From positions 1,798,001 to 1,862,000 of the forward strand of contig NZ_BMJB01000001.1 in assembly GCF_014642855.1 (NCBI RefSeq): 64,000 nucleotides of DNA. Reading direction: 5' to 3'. Below the pieces are notes generated by a model that made no database searches, was not told where the DNA came from, and saw nothing but the letters and a program-made list of their open reading frames with translations. The position numbers and the translations under genes were made by a program. Positions 16,544 through 25,107 of this stretch are shown one piece after another. Numbering within the stretch: position 1 is the first letter of the stretch; each line of letters begins with the position of its first letter. Origin of the DNA: Edaphobacter acidisoli. GTDB taxonomy: Bacteria; Acidobacteriota; Terriglobia; Terriglobales; Acidobacteriaceae.

Positions 16544-18448
16544 ATGAAGACTTTTGGGAAACAAACCGCAGCCGGTACGCTTCTGGCGCTCTTCGTCGCA
16601 GCCTCGATTCCCGCTCTGGGGCTCGGGTTGCCGCACGTTGGCAAAAAGAAGCACCAGCAGGATGACATTCTGCCGCAGCGCAAACTGACTCCTGCGCAGA
16701 ACGCTCTGATCGACAAGGCAGTCGCCCGCGAAAAGGTCGTCATCGCCACCGTCAAACAGCGCGCTCCGCTCGTCGAGACCTATATCCAGAACATGAAGCC
16801 CGATCAGGTCCTCGGCCAGGTACCCTACTCCGACGAGCACTTCCTCGGCCGCGTCGATTTCAGCAAGGTCATCGATGACCAGAACTACTCGCCGAACACG
16901 CGCAACGCCGAGGGCAAGAGCAAGGTCGGCTTCTTCAAGCAGTCCACCTCCTTCATCACCAGCCTCGGCAGCAGCCTGCATCTGAACTTCAATCAGGCCG
17001 GCTTCGTCCAGATGCTCCTGATGGACTCCAACAACTTTGACCGCCAGCACTACCAGTTCAGCTACGTCCGCAACGACTTCCTCGGCAACACCCCCACTGC
17101 CGTCTTCGACGTAACCCCGATTGAAGGCAAAACGACTCGCGGACGCTTTTACGGACGCATCTGGGTCGAGACCCGTAACGGCAATGTCGTCCGCTTCAAC
17201 GGCGACTTCTCCGGCTCCGAGAAAGAGTACAGCGAGTACTACCACTTCGATAGCTGGCGCACCAACGTCCAGCCCGACCTCTGGCTGCCGACCTCCTTCT
17301 ACGTGGAAGAGAGCGACCCCAAGAGCCCGACCCGCACCCTTCGCTTCAAGGCCATCAACCACGTCTGGGGCTATGTGCTGAAGGTTCCGCCCGCCGAATC
17401 TGAAAACACATCGCTCGATGTCGTCGGCGCAACCGACGTCAGCAACGACGCCCAGGATGTCAGCCCGCTCGGCGCACAACGCGCCTGGGTCGAGCAGGCC
17501 GAGGACAACGTCATCACCCGCCTCTTCCAGGCCGGTCTGCTTGACGCTCCCAGCGACTTCGACAACACGCTCGCCGCGCTGGCCAACAACATCCTCGCCT
17601 ATAACAACATCACGCTCTCACGGCCCATCCGCGTGCGCACCCTGCTCACCGAGCCGCTTGAGTCGCTCGCCGTTGGCAACACCATCATCCTCTCCAAGGG
17701 TCTGCTCGACACCACCGGCGTTATTAGCGCCGACGGTTCCCAGCAGATGGGCAACCTGAACGCGATCCTCGCCTTCCAGCTCGCCCACATCGTCCTCGGG
17801 CACCGTCTTGACACCCGGTACGCCTTCAACGACCGCCTGCTCTTCCCCAGCACCTCGGTCTTCGAGCGTATCCCCATGCACCACACCGATGCCGATAACG
17901 AAGCCGCAGCCAAGGAAGCCATGAAGCTGCTCGATGCCAAGGAGCTCCAGGGCGGCGAGAAGTTCTTCGGCCTCTACCTCCAGCAGCTCCAGCAGCGCGT
18001 CGGCGCCCTCAAGTCCCTCAACGAGCCCATGATCGGCGACGGACTCACCCGCAGCGATACAGACCAGACCTTCTGGATGCAGGCCATGGTCGCCAAGGGC
18101 GAGAAGCTCGACATGAAGGACCTCAAACAGCAGGCTGCCATGCCTCTGTCCAGCTTCATGCGCACAGACCCCTGGACCGATCAGGTTGACGTTCTGCACT
18201 CGGCCTACGAGCCGCTGCTTACCCCGGGCGACAAGATGCCCTTCGAAGTGGCGCCCGTCTACCTCAAGCTGAGCTATTACAAGGCTCCTGAACCCCCGGC
18301 AGCGCCAGCAGCAGCCCCTGCAGCATCAGCACCCGCCGACCAGGGCGCTGCCCAGCAACCCGCTGCGACGGCTCCTGCGGCTGACCAGGGCGCAGCACAA
18401 CAGCCAGCCAACGCTGCTACCGCACCAGCAGCTCAACCGCAAAACTAA
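16544..18448 (+). CDS. exported M48-like protein with a degenerate zinc site
   Basis: 634 residues. A signal peptide (about 1-27) precedes a large N-terminal region that I do not recognise (about 40-330). The following domain resembles M48 metallopeptidases: a VRTLLTEPLESLAVGNTIIL strand region, a helix NAILAFQLAHIVLGHRLDTR, and a later DNEAAAKEAMKLL helix where M48 enzymes carry the third zinc ligand. The helix that should read HExxH reads F411-Q412-L-A-H415, so the first His and the catalytic Glu are absent. It is therefore probably not an active peptidase. The tail is an Ala/Pro/Gln low-complexity stretch. AGGAG precedes the ATG, and a hairpin follows the stop. It sits 88 bases after the TonB-like gene. 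Confidence 0.7.
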   Translation: MKTFGKQTAAGTLLALFVAASIPALGLGLPHVGKKKHQQDDILPQRKLTPAQNALIDKAVAREKVVIATVKQRAPLVETYIQNMKPDQVLGQVPYSDEHFLGRVDFSKVIDDQNYSPNTRNAEGKSKVGFFKQSTSFITSLGSSLHLNFNQAGFVQMLLMDSNNFDRQHYQFSYVRNDFLGNTPTAVFDVTPIEGKTTRGRFYGRIWVETRNGNVVRFNGDFSGSEKEYSEYYHFDSWRTNVQPDLWLPTSFYVEESDPKSPTRTLRFKAINHVWGYVLKVPPAESENTSLDVVGATDVSNDAQDVSPLGAQRAWVEQAEDNVITRLFQAGLLDAPSDFDNTLAALANNILAYNNITLSRPIRVRTLLTEPLESLAVGNTIILSKGLLDTTGVISADGSQQMGNLNAILAFQLAHIVLGHRLDTRYAFNDRLLFPSTSVFERIPMHHTDADNEAAAKEAMKLLDAKELQGGEKFFGLYLQQLQQRVGALKSLNEPMIGDGLTRSDTDQTFWMQAMVAKGEKLDMKDLKQQAAMPLSSFMRTDPWTDQVDVLHSAYEPLLTPGDKMPFEVAPVYLKLSYYKAPEPPAAPAAAPAASAPADQGAAQQPAATAPAADQGAAQQPANAATAPAAQPQN

Positions 18449-18459
18449 CTCTGCAACTG

Positions 18460-18495
18460 CACGGGACTGGCCTCCAGAGCCAGTCCCGTGTTCTA
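18460..18495 (+). terminator. hairpin terminator after the M48-like gene
   Basis: Twelve-base-pair stem CACGGGACTGGC/GCCAGTCCCGTG with a seven-base loop. The following sequence is only moderately T-rich. Confidence 0.7.
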
Positions 18496-18671
18496 TTTAT
18501 CCGGGCCTTTCCTCCACAGAAGCGCACTCGACAGCTAAAGTTAATGATTGGGAGCTATCGTTCACGACCAAGCTCCCACGCGGCCCAAGTTTCTTTACCA
18601 TGTTCCATGCGTCTTGATGAAACCAGACCTGCCGCCGATAATCTCATCTGGCCGCATTTAGGGAGTTGTAA

Positions 18672-19211
18672 GTGCTGAAGAACCTCTTTCTCGTCGTGTG
18701 TTTGCTGGCTGGCGCGTCCACGCTTTATGCGCAGGCAACCGCAACCGCGTCACGAACCGCCGACCTCAAAGTCGGCGGCGGTTTCACGTATGCCAATGCT
18801 GACTACGATGGCCACTACAAAGGCGAGATGGCCTTCTTCACCTACGACTTCACCAGTCACTTCGGCATCGAAGGCAACTTCCACTTCGTCAAAGGCGGAG
18901 GCAACCTGGACCTTTACGAAAAGACCTACGAGATCGGCGGCCGTTACTTCCGCAACTACCGCGACGATAAGCTCTCGCCTTATGTGAAACTCCTGTACGG
19001 CCGCGGCGTCTTCAACTTTCCCGCCTATATCCCCTCAGGACCGCATCCAAATCTTGCATACAACATGGGCGTCGTCGGCGCCGGGCTCGATTACAAATTC
19101 TCGCGACACCTTTACTTCCGCGGCGACTTCGAGTACCAGGAGTGGTTCCACTTCCCGCCCAACGGCCTCACGCCCACGCTCTTCACCGTCGGCGCCGCTT
19201 ACCACTTCTAA
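18672..19211 (+). CDS. outer-membrane beta-barrel protein
   Basis: 179 residues. A signal peptide (LFLVVCLLAGASTLYAQ) is followed by alternating strands rich in Gly, Tyr and Phe (VGGGFTYANADYDGHYKGEM, IGGRYFRNYRDDKLSPYVKL). It ends in YHF, the terminal aromatic signature recognised by the BAM machinery. It resembles OmpA-like or OmpW-like eight-stranded barrels. The start is a GTG at 18672 with GGGAG upstream. The function is unknown. Confidence 0.8.
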   Translation: MLKNLFLVVCLLAGASTLYAQATATASRTADLKVGGGFTYANADYDGHYKGEMAFFTYDFTSHFGIEGNFHFVKGGGNLDLYEKTYEIGGRYFRNYRDDKLSPYVKLLYGRGVFNFPAYIPSGPHPNLAYNMGVVGAGLDYKFSRHLYFRGDFEYQEWFHFPPNGLTPTLFTVGAAYHF

Positions 19212-19332
19212 GACGCCCCGATTTTCCGCTTCCAGCGATCCCGCCGTTCATTTCGGCATAAATGTGACGGCCTGTTTTCTCCTCGACTCCGCAACCCCGG
19301 AACTAACTCCAGAAAACACCTGCAGCAAAACA

Positions 19333-19362
19333 AAGGCGCGGCCCACAGGCCGCGCCTTTTGC
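19333..19362. terminator. bidirectional terminator between convergent barrel genes
   Basis: The stem AAGGCGCGGCC/GGCCGCGCCTT is flanked by A-rich sequence on the left and T residues on the right, so it can end transcription of both the gene ending at 19211 and the minus-strand gene ending at 19376. Confidence 0.8.
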
Positions 19363-19375
19363 AAAACACGAACAT

Positions 19376-19981
19376 TTAGAAGTGATATGCGATACCAATC
19401 GAAGGCGAAGAGATAACCTCGTACCGGTTGGTCTTGAACACATCGCCAGGCAGCCCAAAATCCGGCGTCTTCACCAGAAACGCACGATACTCCGCACGAA
19501 TATCGAAGCTCGGGCTGATCTCATAGGCCACACCCCCGCCGAACAGCGCACCGATGTTCGTATTCGCCTTCGCGTCCAGCTGGAAGGTTCCCGCGTCCAG
19601 CAGCGGGTGGAAGATCATCGCGCCCACACCGGCCTCAACAAACGGGTTGAAGTTCCCATAGTTGCGGCTGTAGACATACGCGCCGCTGATCTCGTGCTGC
19701 AGCGTGTGGATTCCACCCTGGTTCACGCCAAAGACCTCGTAATACTGCCGGTTCTGCGCGTATCCGTAGTTCAGCTCCAGCGCACTGCGCGGGGTCAGCA
19801 TGTAGCGATAGCTGGCCACAAAACCGAGCGTCATGCTCGTGTTCTTCTGAACGGCGTTGCCGTTAACCTGGGGCGCAAAGTTGGCGCTGCCGCTGATGCT
19901 TACATCCTGCCGGCTCTCCTGCGCATATCCGGCCACGGCTGTCAGCGCCAGCGCACACAACAACACAATCGTCTTCTTCAT
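19376..19981 (-). CDS. outer-membrane beta-barrel protein
   Basis: 201 residues from the preferred ATG at 19981 (signal peptide MKKTIVLLCALALTAVAGYA; a longer frame begins at 20044). The mature part is a beta-barrel: SMTLGFVASYRYMLTPRSAL, NPFVEAGVGAMIF, FGGGVAYEISPSFDIRAEYR, and a C-terminal SIGIAYHF. It has the same general architecture as the convergent barrel at 18672 and the same YHF end, but the sequences are not close copies. The role is unknown. Confidence 0.8.
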   Translation of the reverse strand: MKKTIVLLCALALTAVAGYAQESRQDVSISGSANFAPQVNGNAVQKNTSMTLGFVASYRYMLTPRSALELNYGYAQNRQYYEVFGVNQGGIHTLQHEISGAYVYSRNYGNFNPFVEAGVGAMIFHPLLDAGTFQLDAKANTNIGALFGGGVAYEISPSFDIRAEYRAFLVKTPDFGLPGDVFKTNRYEVISSPSIGIAYHF

Positions 19982-20165
19982 TCTTGGCTCAAATCCCTTC
20001 GAGTTCGTCCGCAACATGCCTGCGAGGCCCCTAAGCCAGCGCATTCAAGAAGGATAACGGAAGTCCGTATCAACTGTCCCTTCATTGTAACCGTTCCGGG
20101 CGTCCGCAAACGCACGAAGGCCGGAGAGCTCCCCTGCCCTCCAGCCTTCGTTACCCAACCCGCAA

Positions 20166-20642
20166 CTATTGCGGAGGAGGAGGTGGCGGCGGAGGAGGCG
20201 GCGCCTCACCATTGCCATCCCGCCGATGCCCACGCCTGTCCGCCAGCATCGCATCGTACTTCGTCTTCTGGTCATCGTTCAGCACTCCGCGGATCTTGTC
20301 CTGGGAAGCCTTGCGAATATCCATCATCTTGCTGCGCCGGTCGTCCTGCGACAGCGACGAGTCGTCGCGCAGTGCCATCATCTGCTTCCGGCTGTCCTCG
20401 TTGAACGCCTTAATCTGCGACACCTGATCGGAGCTCAGGTTCAACTCCTTGGTCATGCGCTTCAGATCGCGCTCACCGCCGCCCCTGCGTCCCTGCGGCG
20501 GAGGTCCGGCGTTGTCTTGCGCAGCAGGAGGCGGTGGCGCGCTGTTGTCCTGCGCAACCAGCGGCATCGAACACAACAATGCGGTCGAAAGCGCCAGCGT
20601 GGCCGCTCCCATCATCTGTTTGCGAAACTTGAATGGATTCAT
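20166..20642 (-). CDS. Spy/CpxP-like periplasmic protein
   Basis: About 158 residues. A signal peptide ends near SMPLVAQ. A Pro/Gly-rich linker is followed by a helical core DLKRMTKELNLSSDQVSQIK ... VLNDDQKTKYDAML, the LTxxQ-like pattern of the Spy/CpxP family of periplasmic chaperones and metal-binding proteins. The tail is a run of about ten prolines. The ATG at 20642 has GAGG upstream and is preferred over 20657. Confidence 0.7.
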   Translation of the reverse strand: MNPFKFRKQMMGAATLALSTALLCSMPLVAQDNSAPPPPAAQDNAGPPPQGRRGGGERDLKRMTKELNLSSDQVSQIKAFNEDSRKQMMALRDDSSLSQDDRRSKMMDIRKASQDKIRGVLNDDQKTKYDAMLADRRGHRRDGNGEAPPPPPPPPPPQ

Positions 20643-20745
20643 CGAAACCTCGCTCATTGCAGACCATTCGCTGGTCCGCTCTGCAACCTACAGACGAGCA
20701 ATTCTCCCGAAGGTTCCACCCGGAAAAGAAAATCGTGTCAAAAAA

Positions 20746-21669
20746 TTAAGCGCCGCGCTCCGCCTGAAAACAATAAGGATCGCCATGCGCCGCGGCGTAA
20801 TCCTCCACCACCTTCAGAAACGCCAGCGCCGCATGAGACAGATTCGCCTGCCGCCGGTGCACCAGCCGCAACTTCCGCTCAATCTGCAACTCCGCCACCT
20901 CCACCCGCACCAGAGCGCCGCTCTCCAGCTCCGGCCGCACCGTCAGCCCCGGCACCAGCGCCACCCCGTTGCCCATCTGGACAAACCGCTTAATAGCCTC
21001 CAGCGAAGGCAGTTCCACCCCCATATTCAGCGGAGTCTTATGCCGCTTGAACGTCTGAATCACCTTCTGCCGCTGCGGTGAAGGAACATTATGCGCAATA
21101 AAGTTCTGCGCCCCTAGTTGCCGTATCGACACCTTCCCGACCCCCGCCAGCGGATGCCGCGGATTCACCACAAACGCCAGCTCATCCCGATAAACCACCG
21201 TCGACTTGATCTGCGTATCATCCGGCCGAAACGACAGCACACCCAGCTCAACCGAGTGCATCAGCACCTCATCCGAGATCCTGCTCGCCAAGGTCCGCTG
21301 CACCGCCAGCTTGATCCGAGGGTTCTGCCGCCGGAACTCATCCAGTAAAGGCAGCAAATATAAACAGGTGTACTCATTCGCCGCCAGATTCAATCGTCCC
21401 CGGTGCAGCGACCGCAGCTCACTCAGCGCCCCCTCCGCATCGCTCCGCAGGTTCAGCAACTTAGCCGCATACTCCCGCAGCACCTCGCCCGCGTCAGTCA
21501 GCGTCCCATCCCGCGAAGACCGCTCAAACAGCACCTCGCCCAGCTCGCCCTCCAGCTTTGCGATTGCCTGGCTCACCGCCGGCTGGGTACGATGGAGCCT
21601 CGCCGCTGCGCGCGAAAAGCTACGCTCCTCCGCCACGGCCAGAAATGTCTCCATTTGCACCAAATCCAA
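20746..21669 (-). CDS. LysR-family transcriptional regulator
   Basis: 307 residues. The N-terminal winged helix-turn-helix (MDLVQMETFLAVAEERSFSR, then AAARLHRTQPAVSQAIAKLE) is followed by a periplasmic-binding-like effector domain from about residue 90. It is transcribed away from leuA across a 127-base gap that contains a palindrome, the normal layout for a LysR protein controlling its divergent neighbour. By this context it probably regulates the leucine genes in response to a pathway intermediate; that is inference. Confidence 0.9.
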   Translation of the reverse strand: MDLVQMETFLAVAEERSFSRAAARLHRTQPAVSQAIAKLEGELGEVLFERSSRDGTLTDAGEVLREYAAKLLNLRSDAEGALSELRSLHRGRLNLAANEYTCLYLLPLLDEFRRQNPRIKLAVQRTLASRISDEVLMHSVELGVLSFRPDDTQIKSTVVYRDELAFVVNPRHPLAGVGKVSIRQLGAQNFIAHNVPSPQRQKVIQTFKRHKTPLNMGVELPSLEAIKRFVQMGNGVALVPGLTVRPELESGALVRVEVAELQIERKLRLVHRRQANLSHAALAFLKVVEDYAAAHGDPYCFQAERGA

Positions 21670-21704
21670 GCGTCACCTCACCCGCTCATTCGGAAAATCA
21701 ACCA

Positions 21705-21716
21705 TTCTATATAGAA
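21705..21716. promoter_or_regulatory. palindrome in the LysR-leuA gap, candidate operator
   Basis: A perfect 12-base inverted repeat, TTCTATATAGAA, lies 36 bases from the LysR start and 80 bases before leuA. LysR proteins typically bind dyads with a T-N11-A core in divergent promoters, so this is the best candidate site. The AT content contrasts with the flanks. Confidence 0.5.
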
Positions 21717-21796
21717 CGATTAGAATTACTGATATCCGTGGAAGCCATCATAAGCCTGCATTATGATAGTGTCCAGATCGAGAGTCCCATAACCAT

Positions 21797-22969
21797 ATGC
21801 CCGCTCCCAATCAGATCCTCTTCTTCGACACCACCCTCCGCGACGGCGAACAGTCACCCGGCTGTACCATGCACCACGACGAAAAACTCCGCATGGCCCA
21901 CCAGCTCCGCGACCTGGGCATGGACATCATCGAGGCCGGTTTCGCCATCGCCTCCGAAGGCGACTTCGCATCCGTCCAGACGATCGCCCGCGAGGTCAAA
22001 GGCCCCACCATCGCCTCTCTCTCCCGCGCCAAACGCGAAGACATCGAAGCCGCAGGCAACGCGCTCGCTCCCGCCGAAAAGCGCCGCATCCACCTCTTCC
22101 TCGCCACCTCCGATCTGCACCTCGAATACAAGCTCCGCATCAGCCGCGAAGAGGCCATCGACCAGGCCATCGAGGCCATCCAGCTCGCCCGCACCTTCAC
22201 CGACGACGTCGAGTTCTCCACCGAAGACGGCACCCGCACCGACCCCGAGTTCCTCATCAAAATCATCACCGTCGCCGTGCAGGCCGGAGCCACCACCATC
22301 AACATCCCCGACACCGTCGGCTACACCACGCCGCCCGAGTACGAAGCCATCTTCCGCAGCGTCCGCGCCCGCGTCCCGGGCATCGAAAACGTCGTCCTCT
22401 CCGCGCACTGCCACGACGACCTCGGCATGGCAACAGCCAACTCGCTCGCCGGCATCCGTGGCGGCGCACGCCAGGTCGAAGGAGCCATCAACGGCATCGG
22501 CGAGCGGGCCGGCAACGCCGCACTCGAAGAAGTCGCCGCCGCCATCATGGTCCGGCAAGACCAGTTCCCCTTCACCAACAACCTCAAGATGGAGCTGCTC
22601 TACCCCACCAGCCAGTTGCTCTCCGAGTTCATCAGCTTCGGCCCCGCGCCAAACAAAGCCATCGTCGGAGCCAACGCCTTCGCGCACGAAGCGGGCATCC
22701 ACCAGCACGGCGTTCTCTCGAACCCGCTGACCTACGAGATCATGACGCCCAAATCCGTCGGCGTGGACCACACCAACCTCGTGCTGGGCAAACACTCCGG
22801 CCGCCGCGCCCTCGACGACCGCTTCAAAAAGCTCGGCCACCCGCTCACACACGAACAGCTCGACGAGGTATACCACCGCTTCACCGAACTCGCCGACCAC
22901 AAAAAGAAGATCTACGACCAGGACCTGCTCGGCCTGATCGCACACGAGAAACACACGGTCACGCAATAA
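21797..22969 (+). CDS. leuA: 2-isopropylmalate synthase, catalytic region only
   Basis: Condenses acetyl-CoA with 2-oxoisovalerate, the first step of leucine synthesis. Motifs are LFFDTTLRDGEQSPGCTM, LSAHCHDDLGMATANSLAG, GAINGIGERAGNAALEEV and AGIHQHGVLSNPLTYEIMTP. The protein stops at 390 residues, right after the HKKKIYDQDLLGLI segment. Classical LeuA is about 510-520 residues and carries a C-terminal leucine-binding dimer domain, which is absent. Only about 115 bases separate the stop from leuB, so the missing domain is not hidden by a frameshift. Homocitrate or citramalate synthase is an alternative, but the HQHG...TYEIMTP region and the neighbours favour LeuA. Confidence 0.88.
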   Translation: MPAPNQILFFDTTLRDGEQSPGCTMHHDEKLRMAHQLRDLGMDIIEAGFAIASEGDFASVQTIAREVKGPTIASLSRAKREDIEAAGNALAPAEKRRIHLFLATSDLHLEYKLRISREEAIDQAIEAIQLARTFTDDVEFSTEDGTRTDPEFLIKIITVAVQAGATTINIPDTVGYTTPPEYEAIFRSVRARVPGIENVVLSAHCHDDLGMATANSLAGIRGGARQVEGAINGIGERAGNAALEEVAAAIMVRQDQFPFTNNLKMELLYPTSQLLSEFISFGPAPNKAIVGANAFAHEAGIHQHGVLSNPLTYEIMTPKSVGVDHTNLVLGKHSGRRALDDRFKKLGHPLTHEQLDEVYHRFTELADHKKKIYDQDLLGLIAHEKHTVTQ

Positions 22970-23084
22970 TCCGTGACCTGCCATTTCTTTCAACAACACG
23001 ATTTCCATAGTTGCTTTTGTCTGTTTTTGATCCGTTCAATCGGTGGTAATCGGTGTTAAGCAGTTTCATTTATTGAGGTATCAA

Positions 23085-24182
23085 ATGCGCTTGAAGATCG
23101 CAGTTCTCGCCGGCGACGGCATCGGCCCTGAAGTCACGCGTGAAGCCACCAACATCCTGCGCGCGGTCGCAGAGCTTGGCGGCCACGACTTCATCTTCAC
23201 CGAAGGCCTCATCGGCGGCATCGCCATCACCGAGACCGGCTCGCCCCTCCCCACCGCGACGCTCGACACCGCTCTCGACTCCGACGCAGTCCTGATGGGC
23301 GCGGTCGGCGACAACAAGTTCAACGCCCTCACGCCCGACAAGCGCCCCGAAGCCGGCCTGCTCCAAATCCGCCAGGCCCTCGGAGGCTTCGCCAACCTGC
23401 GCCCCTCCGTCGCCTACGCCGCGCTCAGCGAAAGCTCGCCACTCCGCCCCGAAGTCACCAAAGACGTAGACATCCTCTTCGTCCGCGAACTCCTCGGCGG
23501 CCTCTACTTCGGCGCACCGCGCTGGTGGAACCGCGAGACCGGCGAATCGATCAACACCATGCGCTACACCAAGTCCGAAGTCACGCGCGTAGCCCGCATC
23601 GCCTTCGACCTTGCCTCGAAGCGCCGCAGGAAAGTCACCTCGGTCGATAAGGCCAACGTCCTCGAAGTCTCGCAGCTCTGGCGCGCCACCGTCACCGAAG
23701 TCGCCAAAGACTACCCAGATGTCACCCTCGAACACCAGCTCGTCGATTCGATGGCGATGCACATCATGAACACGCCGCGCAACTTCGACGTCGTGCTCAC
23801 CGAAAACCTCTTCGGCGACATCCTCTCCGACGAAGCCGGAGTCATCACCGGCTCGCTCGGCATGTTGCCCTCGGCCACCATCGGCGGTGCCGTCAATCTC
23901 TATGAGCCCGTCCACGGCAGCGCTCCCGACATCGCCGGAACCGGCAAGGCCAACCCACTCGGCGCAATCCTGACAGCCGCGATGATCCTGCGCCACTCCG
24001 CCAACCTCGAAACCGACGCCAAAGCTGTAGAAGAGGCCGTCCACAAAGTCTTGAACGAGGGCTACCGCACCGCCGACATCGCCCGCGGCGGCCCATCGAT
24101 TACGACACAGGAGATGGGCAAGCTGGTCCACCAGGCACTCGCCGAATCCATCGACCAGCGCCAGGCCCTGCACGCCGTATGA
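23085..24182 (+). CDS. leuB: 3-isopropylmalate dehydrogenase
   Basis: Oxidatively decarboxylates 3-isopropylmalate with NAD. It begins MRLKIAVLAGDGIGPEVTRE. Substrate and metal motifs include FVRELLGGLYFG, VDKANVLEVSQLWR, VDSMAMHIM and ENLFGDILSDEAGVITGSLG; the nucleotide-binding GSAPDIAGTGKANPLGA is intact. The ATG at 23085 has GAGG upstream; a longer frame from 23043 has no such support. It gives 365 residues, normal for LeuB. Its stop overlaps the next start (ATGA). Confidence 0.96.
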   Translation: MRLKIAVLAGDGIGPEVTREATNILRAVAELGGHDFIFTEGLIGGIAITETGSPLPTATLDTALDSDAVLMGAVGDNKFNALTPDKRPEAGLLQIRQALGGFANLRPSVAYAALSESSPLRPEVTKDVDILFVRELLGGLYFGAPRWWNRETGESINTMRYTKSEVTRVARIAFDLASKRRRKVTSVDKANVLEVSQLWRATVTEVAKDYPDVTLEHQLVDSMAMHIMNTPRNFDVVLTENLFGDILSDEAGVITGSLGMLPSATIGGAVNLYEPVHGSAPDIAGTGKANPLGAILTAAMILRHSANLETDAKAVEEAVHKVLNEGYRTADIARGGPSITTQEMGKLVHQALAESIDQRQALHAV

Positions 24183-24385
24183 TCTGGTTCCGCATCAAAG
24201 TTGCGATCATCAACATCGGCATCGCCGCCGCGCTCGTCTACCGTTATTGGACCGGAACGCCGCTCCGCACCATCTTAATCATCGGAGCACTCGCCTTCGT
24301 CTTCGCCAACGTGCTCATGGTCATCTCCCAGGAGCAGCAAGCCAAAGCAAGAAACGCAGGCAGAACGCCCAGCAATAAATCATGA
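24179..24385 (+). CDS. small two-helix membrane protein in the leu operon
   Basis: 68 residues, overlapping leuB by four bases at its start and the next gene by four bases at its end, so it is translationally coupled on both sides. It has two hydrophobic segments: [19 protein letters not shown] and [25 protein letters not shown]-x-LII motif before the second helix recurs in the small protein at 29630. I do not recognise a family or function. Confidence 0.7.
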   Translation: MIWFRIKVAIINIGIAAALVYRYWTGTPLRTILIIGALAFVFANVLMVISQEQQAKARNAGRTPSNKS

Positions 24386-25107
24386 CAAAGAAGCTCCAAC
24401 TCGCCGCCATCGCTCTCCTCCTCACCGGAGCAACGCTGGCCGCGCGCGCCGAGCTCTTCCACCACAAAGACAAGCCGCCCAAAAGCAACGTCCAGTGGAT
24501 GTGGCAGTACGGCCCGCCGCCCACCGGTGGCCGCGAGAACGCGCTCGTGCTCGATCCACGTTTCCGCCCCTTCCTCGCCGAAACATTCAAAGCGCCGCAA
24601 ACCTTCTGGGGCAACGCGAAGACCGGCTACAAGCCACTCGCCGAAACCGCGCTCGACTTCGTCTCCATCCCCGACAAAGTCGTCACCGACGGCAACCGCT
24701 ACCTCACCATCACCGGCTGCGTCTTCCGCTTCTGCCCCGACCGCGGCATGATCTGGCTCGACCTCGGCCAGCCGCAACCGCTCGCCGTCTTCGCCGCCAT
24801 CAACTGGATCCAGCAGAACAAGACCCCCGACGAGCCCGACGCCGAGTACACCCTCTGGGTCTTCCCCAACCAGCCGCTCGACGCCGAACACATCCCGCCC
24901 GCGCTGGCCAACAGCATCGCGCACTGGACAGCCGAGCCGCCCTCCGGCAGCACCGTCATCCAGAAGATCCGCAACGCGATCCTCGTCGCGCCCGACGGCA
25001 CGCCGCACCCCATCGCACCGGCAACGCTCGGCGCCAACACGATCACGCTGCCCGACACGCAGCTACACCCCGACACCCATTCCCTGACGGAGCAACAAAA
25101 CCCATGA
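24382..25107 (+). CDS. exported protein of unknown function in the leu operon
   Basis: 241 residues with a clear signal peptide ([20 protein letters not shown] ending AARA). The mature part has [20 protein letters not shown] and a [19 protein letters not shown] segment with two cysteines, which could form a disulfide. It overlaps both neighbours by four bases (ATGA), between the small membrane protein and leuC. I recognise no domain. Coupling to leucine enzymes is unexpected for an exported protein. Confidence 0.7.
   Translation: MTKKLQLAAIALLLTGATLAARAELFHHKDKPPKSNVQWMWQYGPPPTGGRENALVLDPRFRPFLAETFKAPQTFWGNAKTGYKPLAETALDFVSIPDKVVTDGNRYLTITGCVFRFCPDRGMIWLDLGQPQPLAVFAAINWIQQNKTPDEPDAEYTLWVFPNQPLDAEHIPPALANSIAHWTAEPPSGSTVIQKIRNAILVAPDGTPHPIAPATLGANTITLPDTQLHPDTHSLTEQQNP

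Noticed and set aside
20169-20993. Arg/His/Pro-rich plus-strand frame opposite the Spy-like and LysR genes
   Set aside because: It spans two real minus-strand genes and the gap between them, and has no domain.
24495-25103. Long open frame upstream of leuC suggesting an Arg-rich extension
   Set aside because: It is a shadow of the 241-residue exported protein in another frame. LeuC starts at 25104 with a normal N-terminus.
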